Shown one piece after another: positions 24,647-33,140 of a DNA stretch of 33,844 nt (position 1 is the first letter of the stretch; each line of letters opens with the position of its first letter). Source of the DNA: Mycobacterium sp. GTDB taxonomy: Bacteria > Actinomycetota > Actinomycetes > Mycobacteriales > Mycobacteriaceae. The position numbers and the translations under genes are program-made. The stretch is from assembly GCA_031292695.1 (NCBI GenBank), contig JARLGS010000940.1, positions 1 to 33,844 on the forward strand, read 5' to 3'. The notes under the pieces were generated by a model that had not been told where the DNA came from, made no database searches, and saw nothing but the letters and a program-made list of their open reading frames with translations.

Positions 24647-25548
24647 GGGCTTGCTTTACTAGGCGCGGAAGCGTCATGCCGCAAGCGCTCCACCATGTCG
24701 TCATCGACATCGGCGAAAAACGCGCCGACCACATCTTCGATCTCGTTGAATCCCTTGGCGCAGAACAGCACCGGCTGGTAGTGCGTGATGTCGTAGGTCT
24801 GCACGCCCATCCGGCCGACGTCCAGCGGCCGAAGCTCCGCGTCGTCGATCTGCTGGATCTCCCCGTATGAGGAGAGCAGGCCGGCGCCGTAGGTGCGCAC
24901 CTCGCCATGCTCTCGCACCACACCGAATTCCAAGGAGAACCAGAAGACCTTCGAGACGAATTCCAGCGCCTCGGTCGTTTGCATACGCCGAGCCGCCTGG
25001 CCGGCCAACCGGTACAGCGTCGCGAAACGATTATGAGCCAAACAATTGCCGTGGCCGACCACCTCGTGGATCAGATCGGGCTCCGGCGTGTAGAGCGGCA
25101 CGGAGTGGTGCCGGATGTACTGGGTCGAGTGGAAAATGCCGTCGGCGAGGAATCCGTAGAACTCACGCAGCGGTACCAGCCCGGCCGCCGGCACGTACTG
25201 AATGCCGGTGAGCGGCCTGAGCAGTTCGTTGACCTCGACGAGCTGCGGGATCCGGTCCTCGGGAAGTCCGAGTCGCTCCCGGCCGTGCAGGTACGCGGCG
25301 CAGGCTCGTCGCTGGTGCAGCCTGTGAAGCTCGGCGCACACGATGCGCCAGACCTCCTGCTCGGCGTCGGTGTAGGTCGCGATGGGTAGCGGTGTGCCAG
25401 GCTGCCAATCCATGGCGAGCGCGGCTATCGCGTTGCGGCGGGCGCGGTATTCCGGGTCCACCGCACCCGGGTGATCGGCAGCCAAGTGAACGGTGACGCC
25501 GTCTCCCGAGCGCGTCACCGGTGCATAAAGTTGAGCTTCTTCGAACAT
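24643..25548 (-). CDS. phhA: Phenylalanine 4-monooxygenase
   Basis: 301 aa from ATG 25548 (MFEEAQLYAPVTRSGDG), chosen because GGAGG lies 7 nt upstream; the longer frame to 25578 is less likely. It hydroxylates phenylalanine to tyrosine using tetrahydropterin, O2 and Fe(II). Iron ligands: His161 and His166 in EPDLIHEVVGHG and Glu207 in FWFSLEFGV. GIFHSTQYIRH and GLLSSYGEIQQ are family blocks. It is longer than the 262-aa Pseudomonas enzyme, mostly at the N-terminus. Tail-to-tail with fahA. A pterin carbinolamine dehydratase, needed to recycle the cofactor, is not in the window. Confidence 0.95.
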   Translation of the reverse strand: MFEEAQLYAPVTRSGDGVTVHLAADHPGAVDPEYRARRNAIAALAMDWQPGTPLPIATYTDAEQEVWRIVCAELHRLHQRRACAAYLHGRERLGLPEDRIPQLVEVNELLRPLTGIQYVPAAGLVPLREFYGFLADGIFHSTQYIRHHSVPLYTPEPDLIHEVVGHGNCLAHNRFATLYRLAGQAARRMQTTEALEFVSKVFWFSLEFGVVREHGEVRTYGAGLLSSYGEIQQIDDAELRPLDVGRMGVQTYDITHYQPVLFCAKGFNEIEDVVGAFFADVDDDMVERLRHDASAPSKASP

Positions 25549-25556
25549 CGCTACCT

Positions 25557-25570
25557 CCCGGATGTCCGGG
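25557..25570. repeat. Inverted repeat CCCGGA-TG-TCCGGG at the phhA ribosome binding site
   Basis: The 6-bp arms end within the phhA Shine-Dalgarno sequence (complement of CCTCCC, 25554-25559). In mRNA the hairpin would partly pair the ribosome binding site. It may also be an operator. It loosely resembles the CCCGATATCGGG palindrome before hppD. Confidence 0.4.
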
Positions 25571-25725
25571 CGTCGCACACAGCGGCGTCGTTCGTGGCTG
25601 GCCGTCGCATTGTGATGTCATAGCGGCAGCCATGTGGCCGGATTTGTGGTCCTAATGATCAGGATATGCGCACTCGGCCAACGAAGTTGGTAACTGAATT
25701 GACGGCACGGGTGCGCGTCACGCTC
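25571..25725. other. Short intergenic region upstream of phhA
   Basis: 155 bp separate phhA from the stop of the membrane esterase gene. No -35/-10 pair stands out on the minus strand; nothing else was recognised. No Lrp-type or other regulator gene lies beside phhA. Confidence 0.35.
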
Positions 25726-27156
25726 CTAGACGCCGGGGACGTGCACGCGTTGCGCCAGCCACGGCAGCGCATTGGCGAACGCCGTGGCCGCGAACTGCCA
25801 AGTGTGGTAGCCGGGATACACGCGCAGCGAACAGCCAATGCCAACCGCGACAGCCGCTGCGCAGAGATCGGGTAATGCGCCCTTCTCCCGGAACTCGTCG
25901 GCGTCGTCGTGTCCGCCGAAACCGACAGGCGCGGGATGCTGATCGGGACGGTTCGGCAGATTCTTCGTCTTGTCGTCAGCAGGCTCCTGCGAGTCGTCGA
26001 AATAGCCGGCCACGCCGACGTATGGACCATGGTTGGCCATCACCGTTCGCGGGTCGAATACTGCCCACGCATTGGCATCGCCACCATAGAGCCGGCGGAT
26101 CGTCTGCTGCTTGGTGCCCGAATTCGGTCCGCGGTCACCCCCTATGTCATCGAACGTCTGGAACATCTCGGGGTGCATCACCGTCAGATCGATGGCACAG
26201 GTGCCACCCATCGACCACCCGACCACGCCCCAGCTCGCGGCGTTCGATGAAGCACCGAAGCGAGAGACGACGTACGGACGGACGTCCATGGTCAGGTGGT
26301 CGGCGGCGTTGCCGCGCGGGCCGTTGACACACTCGGTGTCGTTGTTGAAGCTTCCGCTGGAATCGACAAAGACGAAGACCGGCGCGGCTCCCCCGTGTGC
26401 TCGGGCGAAGCTGTCGATCACCCCGATCGCGTTCCCGGTGCGCATCCAGTTTGTCGGATTGCTGAACTCCCCCGCGATCATCATGACGACAGGCAGCGCC
26501 GGTGGAGTGGCGCCGCTGAACCACGCGGGTGGCAGGTAGACAAACTCACGCCGGTGCGTGAATCCACTTGCGTCGGAGGGAATGTCGACTGAAACGACCT
26601 TACCCGTGTCAGGCCGGGTGTTGCGCATGCCGACAAGTGCGGCAGCATCCGTCTCGTCCGGCAGGGGCCCAGATGTGAGGTCTGCCCACGCACGCTGCAC
26701 CGTCGGGTAATAGCCGACCCAGCTATTGAGCACGAGCAGCGTGCAAATCGACGTCAGCGGGATGACCGATGTAGCCAGAGTCCGCCGCCACCATCGGGTA
26801 CCGCGAAAACCCACGATCGCCACCGCCGTGGAACCGGCGAACACTGCCGTCCACACCCATAGCGTGATCGGCGCCGGATCGGAAGCCAGCCCTTGCGCGT
26901 TCACGTAAGCGCGGGCCGCAAGCGCGACGACGACGCCAAAGGCCACACAGATGGGTATCCAGAGCGTCCGCCAACGTCGCGTTCGCCATCCGATCGCGGC
27001 AGCCAGCACGAGGATCGTCACAATCTCGACGCTCAGCGGCAGCCATCCACCGAGCAGCGAGATCCCATGCCCATATCGGTTGAAATTGGGATCCGGCATC
27101 GGCGGCATCGGCGTCGGGACTGGCGGCTCGGGCGTCCCTGAACCGTTGGGCGGCAC
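25726..27156 (-). CDS. Esterase-D-type alpha/beta hydrolase with N-terminal membrane domain
   Basis: About 476 aa from GTG 27156; no ribosome binding site decides the start, and the frame stays open to 27213. After a Pro-rich N-terminus come four hydrophobic segments (roughly residues 40-60, 68-88, 98-120, 128-145; e.g. LSVEIVTILVLAAAIGW), then an extracytoplasmic esterase domain related to the antigen-85/esterase-D fold (PF00756). Marks: RREFVYLPPAWF, PVVMMIAGE, nucleophile GWSMGGTCAIDL, and the histidine in VYPGYHTWQF. Substrate unknown; mycobacterial relatives act on mycolic or other acyl esters, but Ag85 fibronectin-binding and trehalose-site signatures are not visible. Probably in an operon with the CBM2 gene upstream (84-bp gap). 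Confidence 0.87.
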   Translation of the reverse strand: MPPNGSGTPEPPVPTPMPPMPDPNFNRYGHGISLLGGWLPLSVEIVTILVLAAAIGWRTRRWRTLWIPICVAFGVVVALAARAYVNAQGLASDPAPITLWVWTAVFAGSTAVAIVGFRGTRWWRRTLATSVIPLTSICTLLVLNSWVGYYPTVQRAWADLTSGPLPDETDAAALVGMRNTRPDTGKVVSVDIPSDASGFTHRREFVYLPPAWFSGATPPALPVVMMIAGEFSNPTNWMRTGNAIGVIDSFARAHGGAAPVFVFVDSSGSFNNDTECVNGPRGNAADHLTMDVRPYVVSRFGASSNAASWGVVGWSMGGTCAIDLTVMHPEMFQTFDDIGGDRGPNSGTKQQTIRRLYGGDANAWAVFDPRTVMANHGPYVGVAGYFDDSQEPADDKTKNLPNRPDQHPAPVGFGGHDDADEFREKGALPDLCAAAVAVGIGCSLRVYPGYHTWQFAATAFANALPWLAQRVHVPGV

Positions 27157-27240
27157 ATCATCAGTATGCGAGCGTTGACTGAGAGAACCCTGGCCACCCG
27201 CAACGGAGAGCAAGGACGGCGGAGCCGTGCGCAGTCGCCT

Positions 27241-27669
27241 CTAGCTGCAAAAATACTGCCCGTTGAGCACACAATTCGACGGTGGGTAGTAGGAACCGCT
27301 CAGCACACCTCTTAGACCACCGGTGGCTGAACCACCGGGTGCAATGGTGCGATTCCAGTTCGCGGGGGTGAGAACGTAATGCGTGCCAGATTGGCTAAGG
27401 GTGCTGTTCCACGTGTGCGAGACGGATTCGCCCACCGGCAAGTCGAATTCAAGCCGCCAATCGGTCATCGGCACGGTGCTCGAGTTGGTAACGGTGAAGT
27501 GGGCGATGAAACCCGTTTGCCACGCATGTGACACCGACAACGTCGCCGCGGCCGCAGCCGCATGAGCTACCGGCGTGATGGCGAGTCCGAGGGTGGTAGC
27601 CACCAATGCCGACACGGTCACGTGAAGCGCTGTGCGCCAGCGCTTCACGTAATTGTCCAGTCCGGCCAT
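27241..27669 (-). CDS. Secreted carbohydrate-binding module family 2 (CBM2) protein, Rv1987-like
   Basis: 142 aa from ATG 27669 (MAGLDNYVKRWRTALHVTV); frames extending to 27741 lack support. A signal peptide runs to AHAA near residue 36. The rest is a single CBM2: ATLSVSHAWQTGFIAHFTVT, WRLEFDLPVGESVSHTWNS, NWNRTIAPGGSATGG, with exposed-Trp positions used for binding cellulose or chitin, and a C-terminal Cys pair (NCVLNGQYFC). No catalytic domain is present. Length, signal region and tail match what I remember of M. tuberculosis Rv1987, often labelled a possible chitinase. It is a binder, not an enzyme, by sequence. Confidence 0.9.
   Translation of the reverse strand: MAGLDNYVKRWRTALHVTVSALVATTLGLAITPVAHAAAAAATLSVSHAWQTGFIAHFTVTNSSTVPMTDWRLEFDLPVGESVSHTWNSTLSQSGTHYVLTPANWNRTIAPGGSATGGLRGVLSGSYYPPSNCVLNGQYFCS
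27620..27650. repeat. Perfect 12-bp inverted repeat inside the CBM2 coding start
   Basis: ACGTGAAGCGCT (27620-27631), 7-nt loop, AGCGCTTCACGT (27639-27650). It lies 19-50 nt after the A of the start codon and encodes the basic-to-hydrophobic part of the signal peptide. The 12-bp GC-rich stem would be very stable in the mRNA. Confidence 0.8.
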
Positions 27670-27750
27670 AACAGCCAACACTAAAGCCAAACAGGCGATA
27701 TCGGCCCGCGCGTCGCAGGTAGCTGCAGTACCTTTGCTCAACCGAAACCT

Positions 27751-28094
27751 TCACGAAATTTTAGCCTCGATCCACCCTGAACCACCTAGCGGCGCGTCGA
27801 ACGCGAACTTGTGGACGGAAAAGGCCAGAATGCCACCCTCATCAGGGATGCGGAGTCGTACAGCCGCCAGCTGACGCACAGCAAACGCCAAGCATTGTGT
27901 TTGGGCCAGCGCTCGTACGTTCCAGTCATTAAGGTAGTGCCAGGAAACCCACAGCCTGAAGCCATCGTGCACTGCGGCCGAACGGTGCTCCACGGGTGGC
28001 GTGTGGCAATCATGCGAATCGGGAGAGACGTGTCTGCATCAAGTAACGCGTCAACCGACCCGCCGGTGGTGCGACGGCGGGAAGGCCGGCGGGG
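27751..28094. other. Intergenic region upstream of the LuxR gene, no supported gene
   Basis: 344 bp. A minus-strand 80-codon frame (27751-27993) has protein-like composition (Trp- and Leu-rich, with IPDEGGILAFSVHKFAF) but no family or ribosome binding site; a plus-strand 95-codon frame (27811-28098) ends in a GTGA overlap with the LuxR start but looks random. Neither is called. One could be a gene remnant. Confidence 0.35.
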
Positions 28095-30911
28095 GTGACC
28101 CTGCTCGTCGGCCGCGGCTCCGAGATTCATGCCGTCGAAGCCCTGCTGGATTCGGCAGCCGTCGAGGCGGCAGCGCTGATCATCGAAGGTGAGCCGGGCA
28201 TCGGCAAGACCACGCTGTGGCACCACGCGATTGCGCGAGCCCGCCAACGAGGAGTGCAGGTGCTGGCCGCACGCGCGAGCGCGGCCGAATCGGTGCTGGC
28301 TTACGCCACGTTGGCCGACCTGCTGACCGGCGTCGAGCGGGCACTGTGGGTCGACCTGCCCGCGCCGCAGCGCTATGCGCTCGCAGCAGCGTTGCTCGAA
28401 GACTGTGACGGCGTCGAAGACAACAACGGCACAGATTTCGCCGCCGACCCGCGTGCGGTTGGGGCTGCGTTTCTTGCTGTGCTCACCCGGCTAGCTGCCG
28501 ACGCACCTGTTTTGGTAGGCATTGATGATTTGCAGTGGCTCGACAACTCGAGCGCGGCTGCAGTTGCCTTCGCCATCCGGCGCCTGCCGGATCGGCTGAT
28601 TGTTGTTACGACCGTACGCACCAATGCTGCGAGTGCCTCCACCAGTTGGGTGCAGCTGACCCGACCGGACAACGTGAGGCGAATCCGGTTGCCGCCGTTG
28701 GCGATCGCGGACCTACACGAAGTGCTTACCAGCCAGCTCGAGCATCCCGTCGCGCGGCCGCGCCTATTGCGCATCCATCACATGTCCGGTGGAAATCCCT
28801 TCTACGCCCTGGAACTCGCGCGCGAGCTCGATCGGCACGAGTCCGACGCGCAACTCGTCTTGCCGGAGAGCCTCACCGAGCTGATGCGGGGACGGATCGG
28901 CCACGTGCACGCGGATGCCGCCGGCGCCCTGCTGGCGATCGCCAGCCTCGCCGAGCCAACCATCAACCTGGTGGCCGCAGCACTCGAACTGTCACCCAGC
29001 GACCTCATCGAGCTACTCGGCGACGCCGAGGCACAAGGCGTGGTCGAGATCGCCGGGCAGCGCCTCCAATTCACGCACCCGCTACTGGCCCACGCCGTGC
29101 ACAGCGCCGCCACGCCTGCCCAACGCCGGTCAACCCATCGTCAGCTCGCCCAGGTCGTGTCCGAACCCGAACTGCGCGCGCGCCACCTCGCGCTGGCCGA
29201 TCCCCTGGGGCAACCGGCGACGCTGGATGCCCTTGACGCCGCCGCCGACATTGCACGAGCTCGGAGCGCACCTGCCGCGGCCGCCGATCTCCTGGAGCTG
29301 GCGATCAACCTCGGCGGTCCAACGCTGCATCGGCGTATTCGCATGGCGCAGTGCCTGTTTGATTCCGGAGATCTGCGCCGCGCGCGTGACGCGCTGGAAG
29401 CGGCGATCGCCGAGGCACGCACTGGACGCGATCGCGCCGATGCGCGGCAGCAGTTGGCTATGGTGCGGCTCTACGACGACAGCTTCACCGACGCGACCGA
29501 GGCGCTCAAGCAAGCACTCCCCGACTGCGCCGACGATTCGGAACTGCAGATCAGCGTCCTGACCACGTTGGCGTTTACTCAACTGAACTCCGGACAACCA
29601 GACAGCGCACTGGCGACGGCCGAGCAGGCTTTCACCGCCGCCCAACGGCTGGGCGAGGCCGGGCTGCTTGACCGGGCCCGCGGCATGCGATCCATCATGC
29701 GATTCTTCACCGGCGAGGAGTTGGATCCTGCCGATCTCCAGCATGCCTGGGCGCTCGAGAATGTCGATGACCGAGTGCCGGTAGCGCTTCGTCCCACCGT
29801 GCAGAGCGCGTTGTTGCGCGGTTGGACGGGCGACTACGCCACGGCGCGCGCAGAGCTCGACCGTATTGCGGAACGCAGCGCTGCACGCGGCGAGGAGGGC
29901 GAGCTCATTTTTCTCGCTTTTCAGGTCACGGTCTTCGACATCTGGCGCGGCGAGCTGGCCCAGGCGGCTGAGACCGCCGGCGAGGCGCTGCGTCGCGCAC
30001 GGCAACTCGGCGGCCAGGCCGCCAGCTTCATCGCATCGTCACTAGAGGCCGCGGTCGCGGCCTATCAGGGCCGTGTGCAGGATGCGCGTCGCCACATCGA
30101 CTTAGCTCTGACAGCCGGCGCTGAAAGTGGCTACGTACTCATGATGGGATATGCCACTTCGTTGAGAGGGTTTGTGGAACTTTCGCTCGGCGATCATGAG
30201 AAGGCACTCGCATTCCTGGAGCCGCAGTTGCTGATGGTGCAGTCCGATCCCCGCTGCACTGAAATCATCACGGCCGGCTTCCTTCCCGACGCCGTCGAGG
30301 CTTTGATCAGCCGTGGCCGCCCTCACGATGCCGAGCCTCTGGTGGTGGCACTTGAGGAGAACGGAGCGCGGTTGGAGCGGCCGTGGATGCTGGCTGTCGG
30401 AGCCCGCTGCCGCGCCATGCTGACCGCTGCCGGGGGTGACCTCGATACGGCAGCCGCGCAGGCCCGTCATGCTCTGCATCACCACGATCGACTGGACATG
30501 CCTTTTGAACGGGCCAGAACCCTTCTCACGCTGGGCCGATTCGAGCGCCGGCTCCGGCATTGGCGCCCGGCAACCGCTGCGTTCTCCGAGGCACTGAGTC
30601 TTTTCGAGAAAGTCGGGACACCGCTGTGGGCCGCGCAGGTGCGGGCCGAGCTCGAACGTGGAACTCCTGGCCGATCCAAGACCTCGGGCCTGACCCCCGC
30701 CGAACAACGCGTAGCCGAGCTTGCCGCCGACGGGATGAGCACGAAGGACATCGCCGCGACCTTGTTCATTGCTCGAAAAACGGTTGACACCAACCTCTCT
30801 CGCATCTACGCCAAGTTGGGAATCCACTCCCGCATCGAGCTCGTGCACGCGATGAGGAAGACCGGCGCTGACACACCCGACGGCTCTCGACCGCTGGCAC
30901 CGGATAGTTGA
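28095..30911 (+). CDS. LuxR-family transcriptional regulator with AAA-type ATPase domain (LAL)
   Basis: 938 aa from GTG 28095, which places the protein start directly at the ATPase (MTLLVGRGSEIHAVEALL). Walker A GEPGIGKTT at residues 32-40, Walker B VLVGIDDLQW near 139-148. A long helical middle region (about 370-840), rich in Ala, Leu and Arg, looks like TPR-type repeats. The C-terminal GerE/LuxR helix-turn-helix covers about 870-925: LTPAEQRVAELAADGMSTKD, IAATLFIARKTVDTNLSRIY, AKLGIHSRIELV. LAL regulators are ATP-switched activators sensing small molecules or proteins. Target unknown; the flanking genes are small and unrelated, so it may act elsewhere or on the CBM2/esterase pair. Confidence 0.94.
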   Translation: MTLLVGRGSEIHAVEALLDSAAVEAAALIIEGEPGIGKTTLWHHAIARARQRGVQVLAARASAAESVLAYATLADLLTGVERALWVDLPAPQRYALAAALLEDCDGVEDNNGTDFAADPRAVGAAFLAVLTRLAADAPVLVGIDDLQWLDNSSAAAVAFAIRRLPDRLIVVTTVRTNAASASTSWVQLTRPDNVRRIRLPPLAIADLHEVLTSQLEHPVARPRLLRIHHMSGGNPFYALELARELDRHESDAQLVLPESLTELMRGRIGHVHADAAGALLAIASLAEPTINLVAAALELSPSDLIELLGDAEAQGVVEIAGQRLQFTHPLLAHAVHSAATPAQRRSTHRQLAQVVSEPELRARHLALADPLGQPATLDALDAAADIARARSAPAAAADLLELAINLGGPTLHRRIRMAQCLFDSGDLRRARDALEAAIAEARTGRDRADARQQLAMVRLYDDSFTDATEALKQALPDCADDSELQISVLTTLAFTQLNSGQPDSALATAEQAFTAAQRLGEAGLLDRARGMRSIMRFFTGEELDPADLQHAWALENVDDRVPVALRPTVQSALLRGWTGDYATARAELDRIAERSAARGEEGELIFLAFQVTVFDIWRGELAQAAETAGEALRRARQLGGQAASFIASSLEAAVAAYQGRVQDARRHIDLALTAGAESGYVLMMGYATSLRGFVELSLGDHEKALAFLEPQLLMVQSDPRCTEIITAGFLPDAVEALISRGRPHDAEPLVVALEENGARLERPWMLAVGARCRAMLTAAGGDLDTAAAQARHALHHHDRLDMPFERARTLLTLGRFERRLRHWRPATAAFSEALSLFEKVGTPLWAAQVRAELERGTPGRSKTSGLTPAEQRVAELAADGMSTKDIAATLFIARKTVDTNLSRIYAKLGIHSRIELVHAMRKTGADTPDGSRPLAPDS

Positions 30912-30975
30912 GCCGGGCCAAAGTGTAGTGAAATGCCTGATGGATCAAGGATGGCGACGGGGGTAGCGTATTCCG

Positions 30976-31275
30976 ATGCGATCCGATGACGCAGTGCCGT
31001 TGCGGTATCTCGTGGAGTGGTACACCCCGCATCTGCACGGCCGGGCAATTGCCGATATCGCCCAATGCTTGCGACGATCGCTGGACGCCATGCCCACTCC
31101 AGCGCATTCGCCGGCGTTGCTCTATGCACTTGAGGTACCGCAGGACGCGTATGCATTCGGCGTATTCAGCGCCGACTCGGCGGATGCCGTCGCCCAGGCG
31201 TGCGAGCAGGCCGGGCTGCCGGCCGACCGGGTCAGCGCTGCCGTCGAAGCGCCTAGTGCCCCCTCTGCGTTGTGA
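30976..31275 (+). CDS. DUF4242-like small protein
   Basis: 99 aa, ATG at 30976, exactly 6 nt after TAGCGT (30964-30969), so probably leaderless. The pattern VPLRYLVEWYTPHL, then YALEVPQDAYAFGVFSADSA and VAQACEQAGLPADRVSAAVE follows the ferredoxin-like layout of DUF4242, in which two beta-alpha-beta units bracket a segment like V.s.v..d...yc.f.A.. and the end reads aG.PadrV. Some family members bind nickel; the ligands cannot be confirmed here. It lies 64 bp after the LuxR gene on the same strand but has its own promoter-like box. Assignment from memory, moderate. Confidence 0.75.
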   Translation: MRSDDAVPLRYLVEWYTPHLHGRAIADIAQCLRRSLDAMPTPAHSPALLYALEVPQDAYAFGVFSADSADAVAQACEQAGLPADRVSAAVEAPSAPSAL

Positions 31276-31580
31276 TCGGGTCCAGGGTGACGCGGCCGCG
31301 CCGGATTGTGGTCAGCCTTGGCCGGATCGATCGGGCGTAAATGTAGTAAGACCCCGTATTGGTCGCGGCTTGATTCATCGATAGCGTCGATGCTAGCCGA
31401 AATACTCTGCCACACAGTTGAACACGGACACGCCCCATCAGCTTTCCCATCGGGGATCGCGACGAGAAGGATCTTGTCAGACGTAGCGGCAGCAATGGTC
31501 GGGGCGTTCACCGCCCCGGGTTCGTTCCAATCTCCGCGCCTCGGAGTCCGCTTCAACCCCTACGAGAAGGGACCAAACAC
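31276..31580. other. Intergenic region with a GC-rich hairpin
   Basis: 305 bp. CGGGGCG-TTCAC-CGCCCCG at 31500-31518 is a perfect 7-bp stem, and CATCGA-TAGCG-TCGATG lies near 31375-31391. Frames on both strands (for example 31306-31584 plus) lack protein-like features. GAGAAGGGA at about 31563-31571 is the ribosome binding site for the next gene. Confidence 0.45.
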
Positions 31581-32132
31581 ATGACTACCCACGGCTTCAG
31601 CGGTAAACGCTCAGCCGCAGCTGCGGCAGGGTTCGTCATCGCGACAGGATGTGTCCCGCTCGCGTTCGCGGACCCACCCGCTTCCAAGAATTACGACAAG
31701 CACCTCGCTGTCGATTGCCCTCGGCCCTACAGTCAAACCTGCCCGCCCCGGCAAGGCATTTCGTTTGATTCCAACGGTGACACAAGCGATTCCGTCAACT
31801 TCTTCTTCCAGGCCGATCCGAACCCGCCAGCGTGCGCGCCGGGACTGGTAACCCTGTACGTCGACGACCAGCCGGTGGGACCGCCGGAGTTAGTGCAACC
31901 CGGTGGTGCGACCAAGGACCACAGCATGCACTTGAAGCAGGGTCCTCATCTGGTAGCAGCGCAAATGCAGGGCACACCGGGTGGCTGCAACACCGGCGCC
32001 ATGAGTGGCTGGTCGGGCACCTTGTACGTGAACACAGACCAACAGACGACGACGCAGGCGCATCCGCTACCGGCGCCACCGGGGCGACCGCAAGGGCCGC
32101 CGCCCGGTGGCACCTTCGCCCCTCCACACTGA
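31581..32132 (+). CDS. Secreted protein of unknown function, Cys-containing with Pro-rich tail
   Basis: 183 aa, ATG at 31581 with GAGAAGGGA about 9 nt upstream. Signal peptide: KRSAAAAAGFVIATGCVPLA, cleavage near AFA-D at residue 31. The mature domain has two early Cys (VDCPRPYSQTCPPRQG), SVNFFFQADPNPPACAPGLV, LYVDDQPVGPP and GGCNTGAMSGWSGTLYVNTD, consistent with a small disulfide-bonded beta domain. The last 30 residues are Pro/Gly-rich (PLPAPPGRPQGPPPGG), a frequent mycobacterial cell-wall or export tail. No family recognised. Convergent with the lipoprotein gene ending at 32145. Confidence 0.78.
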   Translation: MTTHGFSGKRSAAAAAGFVIATGCVPLAFADPPASKNYDKHLAVDCPRPYSQTCPPRQGISFDSNGDTSDSVNFFFQADPNPPACAPGLVTLYVDDQPVGPPELVQPGGATKDHSMHLKQGPHLVAAQMQGTPGGCNTGAMSGWSGTLYVNTDQQTTTQAHPLPAPPGRPQGPPPGGTFAPPH

Positions 32133-32144
32133 GCGCGAAGGGTC

Positions 32145-32726
32145 TTATTGGGGCACCAGCGGGGCGATCTTTCGAGCGAGATCAACGGCGGCTGAATTGG
32201 CTTGGTCTGCTGAGAGTCTCAGCACCGCAACCTGCACAGTGTTCGACCGGTTACCGGCGGCAAATTCGACAGTGCCGCCGCCCATAAGACGCATCCCGTT
32301 TGGCGCGGGAACATTCGGACCCGGCAAGCCCGGCTCCCCCGAGGGCAGGGTGTCATTGAGAGCCGTTCCAGGATTACTGATTTGAACAGACACCGATTCC
32401 AGGGTTGCGGGGTTTTCCCACGTGCAGTCACCCATGTCGGCCTCTGTGCCCGTCGACTTGCCGTGGACCGTCACCCCCAGCAGCGCCGAAATATCCTGCG
32501 GGGACACCATCGAACAAGCATCGATCCGCTTCGCAGCGCGCGCTGGACCCGGTGCCTGCTCCCCCGGCGGCGCACCTGGCCCGCCTGAAGTGGCACTCGG
32601 GTTATGGAATTGGCAACCTGCCATCGAGCAGCACAGCGCCAGCGCGGTGACCAGCAACGTCCGCTGCGCGGGGCGGACGGTAAACCGACCACTGAGGGCA
32701 CCGGGCGACACGATGTGTGAAGTCAT
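32145..32726 (-). CDS. DUF3558-like lipoprotein
   Basis: 193 aa from ATG 32726, chosen because AGGAAGGGAAA precedes it. The N-terminal segment RTLLVTALALCCSMAGCQF carries a lipobox (SMAGC), so the protein should be lipid-anchored outside the membrane. The mature part starts with a Pro/Gly-rich linker, then IDACSMVSPQDISALLGVTV and GDCTWENPATLESVSVQIS, the pattern of DUF3558 proteins: a Cys pair and a DCxW motif in a compact alpha+beta domain. Actinobacterial DUF3558 lipoproteins (LprB/LprC, LppA-type) have no established reaction. Its own transcript is likely; neighbours are convergent or divergent. Confidence 0.82.
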   Translation of the reverse strand: MTSHIVSPGALSGRFTVRPAQRTLLVTALALCCSMAGCQFHNPSATSGGPGAPPGEQAPGPARAAKRIDACSMVSPQDISALLGVTVHGKSTGTEADMGDCTWENPATLESVSVQISNPGTALNDTLPSGEPGLPGPNVPAPNGMRLMGGGTVEFAAGNRSNTVQVAVLRLSADQANSAAVDLARKIAPLVPQ

Positions 32727-33088
32727 AGTGGTTTCCCTTCCTGGGCACAGTTGCATCAGGGATGACGCCCCCACCTGGTGCAACCCTTGAGGAAGCGTCG
32801 AAATCAGCACGCACCCAAGGGAAATCGCCCTCGACGCCAGGTCCAGATGCCATCTCTGCTGACGCTATCGGCGAAGACATCGCCAATAAATAGGGCATAT
32901 CACTACTCTTTCGCCTGAACCGCTTGGATGCCGGCGGCACTGACACCGGTCTGCCGCGAGTTATCAACAGGCCCAATGAGCCGACATCGGTAGGCGTCCA
33001 GTCCCTACGCCGGGCAACGTCTTCGCGGACCAAATCTGTAGGAAAACCCCTGATTCGCTGACGGGGGGTCACCAATAGGGTCGATGTT
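32727..33088. other. Divergent intergenic region, no supported gene
   Basis: About 360 bp between the lipoprotein start and the secreted-protein leader. TAGGGT at 33076-33081 may be the -10 box for the 33141 gene. A minus-strand frame running through here into the lipoprotein gene is a shadow. Nothing else is seen. Confidence 0.4.
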
Positions 33089-33128
33089 GCAAAGCTAGAC
33101 AACGAATCGCAAAGCCAGCCAACGAATA
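33089..33128 (+). repeat. Tandem 20-bp direct repeat in the leader of the 33141 gene
   Basis: Two adjacent 20-bp units, 33089-33108 and 33109-33128, share GCAAAGC, AG, CAACGAAT and differ at three positions. They end 12 bp before the ATG at 33141; the ribosome binding site GGAGAA (33130-33135) follows directly. If the -10 box is TAGGGT (33076-33081), both copies are in the 5' untranslated region. Confidence 0.8.
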
Positions 33129-33140
33129 CGGAGAACGACG

